10,745 nucleotides of DNA from Azonexus sp. (GTDB taxonomy: Bacteria; Pseudomonadota; Gammaproteobacteria; Burkholderiales; Rhodocyclaceae): assembly GCA_030697085.1 (NCBI GenBank), contig JAUYQT010000334.1, positions 1-10,745 of the forward strand, read 5' to 3'. The notes beneath the pieces are model-generated. The model was not told the origin of the DNA, did not search any database, and worked only from the letters and a program-made list of their open reading frames with translations. Below are positions 1-7,883 of this stretch, piece after piece (within the stretch, counting starts at the first letter, position 1; every line of letters starts with the position of its first letter). The position numbers and the translations under genes were made by a program.

Positions 1-652
1 AGGCGTCAGACTCGTGATGAAAGCGAATCGCCTGCCCGAGGATGGGTGGCAAACCCCAGTTGCGAACCAGGAGCGAACCGACAATAGGGTGTGAGCAAGG
101 GAAATATTCCTCCTCGGCCGCAGCCAGCATTTTTCCCTCGACGCGGGCCTTCTCAATGACTTCGCCATAATTCGGAAAGCGGCGCATCATCATTGGAATT
201 GCCGCATCGTGGAACAGGGCGTAGGTGTAGGCCGCATCCGGCGAGATGCCGAACTGGCGTTTGGCGACAATGCTGGTAATGATCGCCAACATCGTGGTGC
301 GCTGCCAGAATTTTTCCAGCCAGGCCGCCGGGACACCGCTCATGGCTGCCCGTAGCGCGACAGAAACCACGACACAAACCACATTTTTCGTGCCAAGTCG
401 CTCAACGGCCTTGCGAACACTGGATATCTTGGTGCCATTGCCATACAGCGCCGAATTCGCCAACTTGAGTGCAGCAGCCGACATACCGGCATCGCTGCCG
501 ATCAGCGTCGCAAGACGAAGCAAATCAGGCTCATCTTTTTGCGCTTCCTGCATGGCGTCAGTCACAACGCCCGGGCAAGCGGGAATGTCGATCGTCGACA
601 TCACCTTTTGTAAATCTTCGTGGGAAAGCTCGTGATCAATCAGGTCGGTCAT
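1..652 (-). CDS. HDOD-domain signalling protein (3' end outside window)
   Basis: Reading leftward from the ATG at 652-650, the frame stays open to the window edge, giving about 217 residues with no stop; typical HDOD proteins are near 280, so the C-terminus is missing. The start is supported by a purine-rich AGAGAG about 10 bases upstream. The protein begins MTDLIDHELSHEDLQKVMST and then shows the usual HDOD run: IPACPGVV, LIGSDAGMSAAALKLANS (the L-x-x-D-x-x-x-x-x-x-x-L-x-x-N-S pattern), ISSVRKAVERLG, then LFHDAAIPMMM and IRFHHE near the edge. HDOD domains are non-catalytic relatives of HD phosphohydrolases found in bacterial signalling proteins linked to c-di-GMP, chemotaxis or stress. No other domain is visible, so it looks like a stand-alone HDOD protein. 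It is divergent from the tRNA gene to its right and has no obvious partner. The family is clear; the signal and target are unknown. Confidence 0.88.
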   Translation of the reverse strand, partial: MTDLIDHELSHEDLQKVMSTIDIPACPGVVTDAMQEAQKDEPDLLRLATLIGSDAGMSAAALKLANSALYGNGTKISSVRKAVERLGTKNVVCVVVSVALRAAMSGVPAAWLEKFWQRTTMLAIITSIVAKRQFGISPDAAYTYALFHDAAIPMMMRRFPNYGEVIEKARVEGKMLAAAEEEYFPCSHPIVGSLLVRNWGLPPILGQAIRFHHESDA

Positions 653-849
653 CAGTAACTGCTCTCTTAAATTATTCTCAGCAAAAAAGCTGGCCCTCTC
701 AGCATGGACTCAACCGCTCGCTAAAGGTAGAATCCCGCCTCCTGATTATTTTTGTCGGGAATGTTCCGCTTCTCGCGAAAACTTCGAGGAATGGATATTG
801 CATTAAGTCACCTCCAGTGACAACAGCATTGCCGTAATGTTGGACCCAC

Positions 850-926
850 GCGCCCGTAGCTCAGCTGGATAGAGTGCTACCCTCCGAAGGTAGAAGTCGC
901 ACGTTCGAATCGTGTCGGGCGCACCA
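850..926 (+). tRNA. tRNA-Arg (anticodon CCG)
   Basis: A complete 77-base cloverleaf with encoded CCA. The acceptor stem is GCGCCCG paired with CGGGCGC, followed by discriminator A and CCA. The D arm is GCTCAGCTGGATAGAG. The anticodon stem CTACC/GGTAG encloses CTCCGAA, placing anticodon CCG at 884-886, which reads arginine codon CGG. The T stem GCACG/CGTGT holds TTCGAAT. A TAATGT at 835-840 is a possible -10 box but has no convincing -35 partner. A strong terminator follows directly, so the gene is probably transcribed alone. Confidence 0.97.
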
Positions 927-933
927 ATTCAAG

Positions 934-977
934 ACGAAACAGGGCACTTTCTTGACGAAGGTGCCCTGTTTCGTTTT
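934..977 (+). terminator. Rho-independent terminator after tRNA-Arg
   Basis: Bases 934-947 (ACGAAACAGGGCAC) pair perfectly with 961-974. The stem extends inward through 948-951 with 957-960 (one G-T wobble), closing a five-base loop at 952-956. The roughly 18-bp stem runs into TTTT on the plus strand. It starts eight bases after the tRNA CCA end, so it very likely ends the tRNA transcript. Confidence 0.9.
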
Positions 978-1074
978 GGGCGATGGCGTTTTGAATAAAG
1001 AATTGCCCGGCTAATACGAACTGGCAATGCCCTGCCGGCGCGTCCCGCTAGGCGTTTCTCAGCGCCGTGCTGGT

Positions 1075-1440
1075 CGCGCTGACTTTTTTTCAGGCCGGCT
1101 TAAATGGCTGAAACAATATCCGGATGAGTCAACTCGCCGAGGTAGCCGCACAGGCAGCGGCGAGATCGGCTGAACCAAAAAATACGCCATTTACGCCGTC
1201 GACCGCAACAATCTCCTCCGGATTTTCATCACCGCGAGGCGCGAGCCAGCGCGCTGTCGACACCGCGAATACCGGCAGGCGGGTAGCGTATCGCTTCGAC
1301 CATCGGAATGAGCAGCGCCTGGACACCGGTTTCAAGCAATTGCTTGATCAGCATGTGGTCACCCTGCAATGGCCCGACGTAACCGTTAGCTCTCCGGCGT
1401 ATCAACCACATCCAAACCTCAACGGATCTGAATAGAAACC
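1075..1440 (-). pseudogene. Decayed HpcH/HpaI-family aldolase remnant
   Basis: The minus strand holds recognisable blocks of a class II 2-oxo-acid aldolase of the HpaI/GarL type, scattered over frames. Around 1415-1435 [10 protein letters not shown] resembles the family's GFDWLLIDTEHS and then hits a stop. From about 1375 to 1230, [20 protein letters not shown] and [19 protein letters not shown] match the substrate-loop core, but about a dozen residues between the two blocks are missing. After ASR the frame stops. The next block, EEIVAVDGVNGVFFGSADL (about 1215-1160), is in another frame and follows a deletion of roughly 30 residues. A further frameshift leads to GYLGELTHPDIVSAI, ending near 1090. 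Functional relatives are about 260 residues; here fewer than half remain with at least two frameshifts and stops, so no working enzyme can be made. Its parent would cleave 4-hydroxy-2-oxo acids in aromatic or sugar-acid breakdown. The rest of 978-1639 shows no gene. A small dyad at 1574-1588 (ATGGG/CCCAT) lies ahead of the next gene, with unknown meaning. Confidence 0.82.
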
Positions 1441-1639
1441 GTGGCGCTGTGCCGGTCTTAACTGAGTACTGCCCCTGAAGTAGCCTTTCCTACCGAGGAA
1501 GAGAAGCCGCCCCCAGACCAATTTTTTTGCACCAACGAGCACCGACGGGACGCCCCGTAATTTGATTTTGGTCATGGGTGCAGCCCATATACCATAGTAA
1601 ATTACTCAACTATTAACCATCACAGAGAGGGTCAGCCCC

Positions 1640-2752
1640 ATGTTCAGAAGTACGACCAAACGGGATCTGGCAACAGCCCTGGCCGAGAACACCGCGTTGC
1701 AGACGCGCTCGGCGGCACTGCAGGAAGAGCTAGCGGCCACCCAGTTCCGCCTCGTCCAGTCGGAGGGGCAACAACAGGCACTCCTGAAACGCCAGGCGCT
1801 CCTTGATGGCGTGCTCGGCAACATTCCCCGTTTTGGTGAATCCCTCACCAGCATCCGCCTCTCTTTTTTCGGGCTTTCCAGCCAGCTGAGCGAAGATTCG
1901 ACAACGGCGCTAACGGCGGCCAACGAATCGGATGCCAACCGTTCGGCCTTCGAGAAGATCGCCAACAACTTGCACGCCATGTTCGAGCGGATCAGCGCCG
2001 CTGGCGAAAGCGTCGAAGATCTGTCGCGGCGAGCCGGCGAGATCGGCGGTATCGTTCAACTGATCAAGGAGATCGCCGAACAGACCAACTTGCTGGCGCT
2101 GAACGCCGCGATCGAGGCGGCGCGGGCTGGCGAAGCGGGACGTGGTTTTGCCGTGGTGGCCGACGAGGTCAGGAAACTGGCCGAACGAACCGCCAAGGCG
2201 ACGACCGAAATCGGCGGCCTGGTTGCCGGCATCCAGCATGAAACCGGTCAGGCCAAGGCAATCATGGATATCGGTGCGGGCAGCGCCGCCAGCCAGAGCG
2301 CCGAGAGCGAGTCCGCCATGCACAGCATGCAGCGCCTGCTCGGTCTGTCGCAACATATGCAGGACAGTATCGCTTCATCGTCCCGCCTGGCCAACGCCGA
2401 ACTGGCCAACATCGAAGAGCTGACGCTGAAGCTTGAAGTCTACAAAGTACTGCTCGGGCTTTCCGACCTCAAGGCGAACGAGCTGCCGGACGAAACCGAG
2501 TGCCGCCTCGGCCGCTGGTATTACGAAGGCGAAGGCCGGGCCGAATTTTCGCGCCTGCCCGGCTACCGCGAGATGGAAGCGCCGCACAAGGCGGTGCACG
2601 ACCAGGCCCGCCAAGCCGTCGAACGCTACCGGAGCGGTGATTTCGCCGGCGCTCTCGATGCGCTGACCCGGATGGAACAGGCCAACCTGACGGTGATGTC
2701 CGGTATGGAGCGCATCCTGGGCCAAGGGCCGGGACGGGTGGCCAGCCGATGA
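1640..2752 (+). CDS. Soluble chemoreceptor with C-terminal CZB domain
   Basis: A 370-residue protein with no membrane segment or signal peptide, so a cytoplasmic methyl-accepting chemotaxis-type receptor. Residues 8-50 look like a coiled coil. The signalling hairpin tip begins at E144 ([20 protein letters not shown]) and continues through [18 protein letters not shown], the conserved CheA/CheW contact region. Residues about 255-362 form a CZB domain: C288 in the [10 protein letters not shown] motif and H316/H320 in PHKAVH are expected zinc ligands. The first CZB histidine, normally in a DH pair just before KLEVYK, is replaced by E259-E260. CZB domains bind zinc, and their cysteine is known in some proteins to sense hypochlorous acid or other oxidants. 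The start has an AGAGAGG about nine bases upstream. The stop overlaps the next start as ATGA, implying translational coupling to the oxygen-sensing c-di-GMP gene. The family assignment is firm; the ligand is inferred. Confidence 0.93.
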   Translation: MFRSTTKRDLATALAENTALQTRSAALQEELAATQFRLVQSEGQQQALLKRQALLDGVLGNIPRFGESLTSIRLSFFGLSSQLSEDSTTALTAANESDANRSAFEKIANNLHAMFERISAAGESVEDLSRRAGEIGGIVQLIKEIAEQTNLLALNAAIEAARAGEAGRGFAVVADEVRKLAERTAKATTEIGGLVAGIQHETGQAKAIMDIGAGSAASQSAESESAMHSMQRLLGLSQHMQDSIASSSRLANAELANIEELTLKLEVYKVLLGLSDLKANELPDETECRLGRWYYEGEGRAEFSRLPGYREMEAPHKAVHDQARQAVERYRSGDFAGALDALTRMEQANLTVMSGMERILGQGPGRVASR

Positions 2753-5004
2753 ACTGCCAGCAGAATACGCCGGCATCAATACCTGGCGCAGTGAACGACA
2801 TTGCCGCTGAAATGGGCATTGATGCCGCCGAGATCGAAGCACGCAAGGCTTTTCTCGAACTCACCGAAGCCGATGCCGATCAGCTGCGCCGCATCCGCGA
2901 CAAGCTGGCGGCAGCCCAGAATGGATTCGCCGACGGCTTTTACGAGTACCTGCGGCAGTTGCCGGAATTGGCTGCGCTGCTGCCTGACGATGCGACCGTT
3001 GCCCGCCTGAAAGCCGCTCATGGGCGCTATTTTGCCAGCCTGACCGATGGCGATTACGGCGATGCCTACGTTGATGGCCGATTGCGGGTCGGCATGACTC
3101 ACGCCCGGATCGGGCTGACGCCGAAGTGGTACGTCGGCGCTTTCCGCAAGTACCTTTCCGACATGCTGGGAGCGACCTGGGCGGCCACCGGCGAAAATTT
3201 CGACGCCTTCGCGCCGGCTTTCGATGCGCTGCTCAAAGTCGTCATGCTCGATCTCGGACTGACACTGGATACCTATATCCATGCTGACAAACGCGCCATC
3301 GCCCTGCGCGACCGGGCCATTGAGTCCAGCGTCAATGGAATTTTCATCGCAGCGGCCAAACCTGACGACTGCCGGCTGATTTATATCAATGCCGCCTTCT
3401 CCCGCATCCTCGGTACGCCACGCGAGATGGCGCTTGGCCAACCCTGCCTGTGCACCGGGAATGACGATGGCTTTGCGGTGATTCGCGCTGCCATTACCAA
3501 TGGCCGCGACGGCTACACGACCCTGTCGCGCCCGCGCGCTGACGGCTCGCAGCAGTGGATCGAACTATTTCTCTCACCGGTGCGCGGCGACTCTGACAAC
3601 ATTTCGCATTACGTCGGCGTCCTCAACGACGTCACCGCCAGAAAAGAAGCCGAGGGCCAACTCACTTTCCTGGCCAACCACGATTCACTGACCGGTCTGC
3701 CCAATCGCAGCCTGTTCGATGACCGCCTGGGTCAAGCTCTGGCCCGGGCCGATCGCGACGATGGCTTTGCCCTCTGCTTCATCGATCTCGACCGCTTCAA
3801 GCTGGTCAATGACAGTCTCGGCCATGGTGCCGGCGATACCGTGCTGATCGAGGTGGCCCGGCGTCTCGGCACAGTCTGTCGCCGTGCCGATACGCTGGCC
3901 CGTCTGGCCGGCGACGAATTCGTAATTCTGCTTGAAGGGATGGGCAAGGCCGAGGCGGCCACCGGCATCGCCAGTCGGATACTTGCCGCCCTGACCCCGC
4001 CCGTCCTTGCCGGCGGACGGGACATCGACGTTGCGGCGAGCCTCGGCCTGGCGCTCTACCCGGCGGATGGCAGCGACAGCGAAACGCTGCTGCGCAATGC
4101 CGATGCGGCGATGTACGCCGCCAAGGCGGCTGGGCGCAATACCTTTCGCTTTTACGACGAAGCGATGAACCGGCGCGCCAGCCAACGCCTGGCGCTGGAA
4201 ACCGATTTGCGCCGTGCCATTTCGCGCCAACAGCTCGAGCTCTTTTACCAGCCGCAGATCCGCTCTGCCGATGGCAGCCTGGCCGGGGTCGAAGCACTGA
4301 TGCGCTGGCACCATCCAGAACGTGGGCTGGTTTCGCCGATCGAATTCATCCCGCTCGCCGAAGAGGCCGGCATCATCACCGAACTCGGCGAATGGGCACT
4401 CGACGAGGCCGCGCGGCAAATAGTCGCCTGGCGCCAACGCGGCATTGAAGTACCGCGAATGGCAGTTAACCTATCGCCCCGACAGTTCCACGCCGCCGAC
4501 CTGGCCGAGCGCCTGGAACGCATTCTCGCCGCTGCCGGCGCACCGAACGACTGGATCGAACTGGAGATCACCGAGTCCGCCGCGATGGCACACCCGGAGG
4601 GCGCGGTTCAGGTGCTGCAGCGCCTGCGCGAACGGGGCATTCATATTGCCATGGACGATTTCGGCACGGGCCATTCGTCACTGGCCATGCTGCGCACGTT
4701 GCCCCTCAATGTCCTGAAGCTTGATCGCAGCTTTGTTCAGCACCTACCGGAATCGGAAACCGATGCGGCCGTCGCCAGCGCCGTCGTTACCCTGGCACGC
4801 CGACTCGGCCTGACGGTGGTTGCCGAAGGGGTGGAAACTGAGGCACAACGCCAGTTCCTGGCCGATATCGGCTGTGAACTCCTGCAAGGCTTCCTCTTTT
4901 CCCGCCCCCTGCCTGTGGTCGAGTTCGAGCATTGGCTAATCGAGCAATATTCAATCCGGGGCAACGATAGGAGCCACTATCACGATGAAGAACGAAACGA
5001 ATAG
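2749..5004 (+). CDS. Globin-coupled PAS-GGDEF-EAL c-di-GMP protein
   Basis: A 751-residue soluble protein. Residues about 20-180 are a globin-coupled sensor domain: H118 in [16 protein letters not shown] is the expected proximal haem ligand, and Y65 in FYEYL is a candidate distal (B10) tyrosine, as in oxygen-sensing DosC-type proteins. Residues 187-303 are a PAS domain with LOV-like spacing but altered flavin contacts. The GGDEF domain (about 306-470) carries AGDEF at 387-391 and an inhibitory-site RRAD five residues before it. The EAL domain (about 488-738) keeps EAL at 515-517 and NLSPRQF, ELEITES, DDFGTG, LKLDRSF, AEGVET and QGF, so phosphodiesterase activity is expected. The first G-to-A change in AGDEF is common in active cyclases. 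The protein probably makes and degrades c-di-GMP according to oxygen or haem state. It overlaps the chemoreceptor gene by four bases (ATGA), so the two are likely made together. It converges on the DUF1826 gene 48 bases later, with no clear terminator between. Confidence 0.94.
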   Translation: MNCQQNTPASIPGAVNDIAAEMGIDAAEIEARKAFLELTEADADQLRRIRDKLAAAQNGFADGFYEYLRQLPELAALLPDDATVARLKAAHGRYFASLTDGDYGDAYVDGRLRVGMTHARIGLTPKWYVGAFRKYLSDMLGATWAATGENFDAFAPAFDALLKVVMLDLGLTLDTYIHADKRAIALRDRAIESSVNGIFIAAAKPDDCRLIYINAAFSRILGTPREMALGQPCLCTGNDDGFAVIRAAITNGRDGYTTLSRPRADGSQQWIELFLSPVRGDSDNISHYVGVLNDVTARKEAEGQLTFLANHDSLTGLPNRSLFDDRLGQALARADRDDGFALCFIDLDRFKLVNDSLGHGAGDTVLIEVARRLGTVCRRADTLARLAGDEFVILLEGMGKAEAATGIASRILAALTPPVLAGGRDIDVAASLGLALYPADGSDSETLLRNADAAMYAAKAAGRNTFRFYDEAMNRRASQRLALETDLRRAISRQQLELFYQPQIRSADGSLAGVEALMRWHHPERGLVSPIEFIPLAEEAGIITELGEWALDEAARQIVAWRQRGIEVPRMAVNLSPRQFHAADLAERLERILAAAGAPNDWIELEITESAAMAHPEGAVQVLQRLRERGIHIAMDDFGTGHSSLAMLRTLPLNVLKLDRSFVQHLPESETDAAVASAVVTLARRLGLTVVAEGVETEAQRQFLADIGCELLQGFLFSRPLPVVEFEHWLIEQYSIRGNDRSHYHDEERNE

Positions 5005-5052
5005 GCAGGTCATTGAGGCAGAAAACTTGCGCGCCCCGACGAGTGACTCATT

Positions 5053-5709
5053 TTAGTCCGACCAACCGACGTCGAGCGCAACCAGTACACGAGGGCGTTG
5101 ACCCTCGGGAATAGCGGGCGAGCGATGAACGACACCGCGCCCGCCATTGCCTTGCCACAGCCTGCCCTTGAGCAGCGCCACGACGAAGGGTGGAATGGCC
5201 TCGATCCGATGCCCTGGCAAGAGCAAGCCGGACGTTTCATCCGGCTGACCACCCGAGGCGGCGCCGAGGAAACGGCGATCAACGGAAGCATCCTCCACCC
5301 ATTCCGTCCCCGGGCCGCGATAGGTGCATAACAGCCGAATACCGACGCGGTCGACATGCAGGCGCGGGCACATTGCCTTGCCGACGACTTCCAGGCGAAA
5401 GCCGATGCTCGCTGCATCGAGCAATTCGCCGAGTATCTCGGCCTGCAGGGCGATGTCGGCGGCCAGCGCATCGCGCCCGTCACCTGGTGGCAGGCGGCCG
5501 AGATCGGGCCGTTGCCCCGGCGTGAGCACCTGGCGCAAGCCGCTGCCCAGATCACCAGCGTGTGCAGCCAGCCAATCGGTAATGACCGGGTCAGCGGGGC
5601 GTTGCCACTGGGCAAGCTGGATTTCCGGATCGAAGATGCGCGTCAGACCGAGCGGGTCATCGGCGATGGCGCAACTGCGGGTTACTTGGCGGGGCAAAGC
5701 TGCGTTCAT
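5053..5709 (-). CDS. DUF1826 protein, zinc-limitation associated
   Basis: A 218-residue protein recognised as DUF1826 by CPRLHVDRVGIRLLCTYRGP (114-133), then GTEW, VALLKGRLW and GRGVVHRSP near the C-terminus. The start is fixed by a strong ribosome site, AAGGAG at 5716-5721, six bases before the ATG. No signal peptide or membrane segment is seen, so it is cytoplasmic. The biochemical function of the family is unknown; its genes recur in Zur regulons beside COG0523 GTPases and spare copies of zinc enzymes, matching the neighbours here. H118-x-D120, H195 and R205 or R207 are arranged like a non-haem iron/2-oxoglutarate facial triad with its acid-binding arginine; this is my inference. A terminator follows the upstream TonB-receptor gene, so expression is by read-through or from a promoter in the 91-base gap, where I see no clear one. 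An overlapping frame at 5010-5615 is a shadow. Confidence 0.85.
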   Translation of the reverse strand: MNAALPRQVTRSCAIADDPLGLTRIFDPEIQLAQWQRPADPVITDWLAAHAGDLGSGLRQVLTPGQRPDLGRLPPGDGRDALAADIALQAEILGELLDAASIGFRLEVVGKAMCPRLHVDRVGIRLLCTYRGPGTEWVEDASVDRRFLGAASGGQPDETSGLLLPGHRIEAIPPFVVALLKGRLWQGNGGRGVVHRSPAIPEGQRPRVLVALDVGWSD

Positions 5710-5749
5710 GGGAATCTCCTTCTGCTACGGTCAACCGGAAAAATCGGCC

Positions 5750-5788
5750 AAAAATGAAATCGCCATGCCGCAGCAGGCTGGGCATGGC
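5750..5788 (-). terminator. Rho-independent terminator after the TonB receptor gene
   Basis: On the minus strand, GCCATGCC (5788-5781) pairs with GGCATGGC (5769-5762). An inner CAGC/GCTG stem (5780-5777 with 5774-5771) extends it across a one-base bulge at 5770. The 3' arm runs into GATTTCATTTTT. It begins about 12 bases after the receptor stop codon at 5801-5803, so it probably ends or attenuates the long minus-strand operon ahead of the DUF1826 gene. Confidence 0.72.
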
Positions 5789-5800
5789 TGTCGTCCGCAA

Positions 5801-7852
5801 CTACATCTTGACGTTGAGCGACAGGTAGCCCGAACGCCCCGGCGCCGGCGAAAACATCGGCTGGTCGGCTCCACCCCAGAAGAAGTTGTCATACCAGACG
5901 TATTCGTACTTGTGGTCGGTCAGGTTCTTAAGCTGAAGGTCAATGCTGGTGGTGGCCGACAGGGCGTAGCGCACGCTGGCATCGAGCACGGCAAAGCCGC
6001 CGTACTTGCCCTTGGCGTTCAGGTCATCGATGTAGTAATCACCCTGCGCCCGGCCTTGCACGCCGAAACGCCAGTTGGCGTTGGCCTGGTATTCGGCGCC
6101 CAGGTTGGTGATGGTGCGAGGCGTCGAAAACACTTCCTTGCCGGCTAGGGAGATGCCGCCCGCGGTGTAGGCGCTGACGACCTTGGCCTCCTGCTGGGCA
6201 TGCGAGAACCACAGTGTCAGCTTGTCAGTGACCCGGCTCGATACCTGAAAATCCACGCCCCGGCGCCGGGTCTGGCCGAGACTGACTGTCGTTCCGGTGC
6301 TCGGCATGTTCGCCACTTCGTCCGTCGCATCTTGCTGCCAGAGCGCGATTCGGGCTTCAGTGCCGGCGATGGGCTTGAACTTCACGCCAATCTCCTTGCC
6401 GGTATTGATCGACGGATTAAAGGTGGTCTGGCCAGTGGTCAGATAGGCGGGTTCGCGGGAACCGGTCAGCACCTGGAAAGTTCTGCCCCAATTGGCATAA
6501 ACGTTGGTGTTCTCTGTCAGGTTATAGACGGCGCTCAGCTTGGGCTGGCTGATCCAGCCATAGTCCTGCAAAGAGGCCGAAGCGCCGTTGGTGTTCAAAT
6601 GGGTATGCCCCGTAAATTTGTCCACCCGGAAGGCGGGAATGATCTTCAGGGCGTCGATCGGCTTGATGATGGCCTGAACATAGGCGCCAAAGTTGTTGAA
6701 CGTGTAGTTGTCGTTGTTCTGCACGCGGGCCGGGGTGGCGGAAAAGTCGGTGGGAACGCCGTAGTTGTAGCGATAACGGTGATACTCGTTTTCCTGGTGT
6801 TCATAATTGATGCCACCGTCCAGGGTAAGCATTTTGTTAGCTTGCCAGGTCAGGGTGCTGATCAACCCGGTCTGTGTTTCGTCCCACTGACGGCGCTGGC
6901 GCGGCGCATTGCCGACGGCGTAGCTGGTGAAGGTGATCTTGCGATCTTCTTTGTACTCATTGAAATACAGCTTGTTGCTGAACAGCAGGTCGTCACGAAT
7001 CTGCCAGTCGGCATGGGCGGCGATCTGCTTCATGTCGCGTTCGCTGCCGTCGTTGGCGTTTTTTGCCGGGGACTGCGTGCGGCTGGCCGCCATTTCTGTC
7101 GCGGTCAGGTAACCGGGCTCTTCGGCATCGTGTTCATAGAGGCGCGCCGTCAGGCCCAATTTCAGGCGCTGATCGTCGGTGGTGTAGAACCACTTGCCGC
7201 CCAGCGAGTACTTCTCTGACTTTGAATGATCGCGATAACCGTCCGAGTCCTGCTTGGCGATGAAGTAGTTCTGGGCAAAGCCGCCCGACTCGCGGCCGAA
7301 CGCGGCCTGGAGTTCGCGCGTATTGAAGCTGCCGTAGGTCAGCCGACCTTCAGTGTAGTTGCCACCCTGACGCGTGCCGAAGTTGATGTTGCCGCCGATG
7401 TTGTGCAGCCCGTAACGCGGATCGTTGGTGCCGCGCACGACCTCGATGTAGTCGATTTCGAGCGGGAAGATCATGTCGATGAAGCGCTGATTGCCGCTAT
7501 TGACGTTGCTCGGGATGCCGTCGATCAAGACCTTGATCCCGTTGATGTAGCCCTCGCCGTTGAAGGCGCGCAAGGTCGCCTTGCCGGATTCGGCACCCAT
7601 GCGGGTTTCGGTGAGTTGGATCCCCGGCATCTGGCCGAGCAATTCCCAACTGTTCATGACCTGCTTGTCTTCGATTTTGTCGCCGGCCATGACGTCAACC
7701 GAAGTGAGGATGTTCGTCGTCAGCAGCGGGCCGCCCTGGGCAGTGCGTACAGTAACTTCGCCGAGCGTGATGGTGGATTCTCCCGAGGGCGCGCCATGCG
7801 AGGCAGTGGCGAATGCCGCGGTGACGGCGAGGGTCAGTACTTTGATTTTCAT
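5801..7852 (-). CDS. TonB-dependent outer-membrane receptor
   Basis: A 683-residue outer-membrane receptor. It begins with a Sec signal peptide (MKIKVLTLAVTAAFATASHGA, cut near residue 17-21), and ITLGEVTV at 28-35 is a candidate TonB box. The plug domain follows: SWELLGQMPGIQL, an arginine-containing TLRAF block, VLIDGIPSN, IDYIEVVRG, then YGLHNIGGNINFGTR. The rest is a 22-strand-type barrel with alternating aromatic and polar residues. The C-terminus reads YLSLNVKM; the last residue is methionine, not the usual aromatic. Such receptors use TonB-ExbBD energy to import scarce metals, metallophores, cobalamin or similar. Lying 31 bases behind the DUF1624 gene and in line with zinc-limitation paralogues, it is probably a zinc or zinc-chelate importer; this rests on context only, since I see no histidine-rich loop like that of ZnuD. 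Its 3' end carries its own terminator. Confidence 0.93.
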   Translation of the reverse strand: MKIKVLTLAVTAAFATASHGAPSGESTITLGEVTVRTAQGGPLLTTNILTSVDVMAGDKIEDKQVMNSWELLGQMPGIQLTETRMGAESGKATLRAFNGEGYINGIKVLIDGIPSNVNSGNQRFIDMIFPLEIDYIEVVRGTNDPRYGLHNIGGNINFGTRQGGNYTEGRLTYGSFNTRELQAAFGRESGGFAQNYFIAKQDSDGYRDHSKSEKYSLGGKWFYTTDDQRLKLGLTARLYEHDAEEPGYLTATEMAASRTQSPAKNANDGSERDMKQIAAHADWQIRDDLLFSNKLYFNEYKEDRKITFTSYAVGNAPRQRRQWDETQTGLISTLTWQANKMLTLDGGINYEHQENEYHRYRYNYGVPTDFSATPARVQNNDNYTFNNFGAYVQAIIKPIDALKIIPAFRVDKFTGHTHLNTNGASASLQDYGWISQPKLSAVYNLTENTNVYANWGRTFQVLTGSREPAYLTTGQTTFNPSINTGKEIGVKFKPIAGTEARIALWQQDATDEVANMPSTGTTVSLGQTRRRGVDFQVSSRVTDKLTLWFSHAQQEAKVVSAYTAGGISLAGKEVFSTPRTITNLGAEYQANANWRFGVQGRAQGDYYIDDLNAKGKYGGFAVLDASVRYALSATTSIDLQLKNLTDHKYEYVWYDNFFWGGADQPMFSPAPGRSGYLSLNVKM

Positions 7853-7883
7853 GATGGGTCCGAAACGTCAAAAGAAAAAGAAA

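Noticed and set aside
664..700. Short AGC-A6-GCT inverted repeat near the HDOD start
   Set aside because: The stem is only about four base pairs and its position suggests no terminator or operator.
246..837. Plus-strand frames opposite the HDOD gene and upstream of the tRNA
   Set aside because: They are antisense to a clear HDOD protein or run through non-coding DNA, with no recognisable protein features.
1124..1435. Plus-strand 103-residue frame
   Set aside because: It is antisense to the aldolase remnant, whose family blocks are all on the minus strand.
1562..1598. Possible promoter ahead of the chemoreceptor gene (TTGATT with CCATAT or CATAGT)
   Set aside because: Neither -10 candidate has a good match with proper spacing, and no sigma-28 flagellar motif is seen.
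5010..5615. Minus-strand 201-residue frame overlapping DUF1826
   Set aside because: It shares the region with the recognised DUF1826 protein and has shadow-like Arg/Ala/Ser-rich composition without any known motif.
6200..7219. Plus-strand 339-residue frame opposite the TonB receptor gene
   Set aside because: It is an antisense shadow of a well-recognised receptor in GC-rich DNA; no domain or ribosome site supports it.
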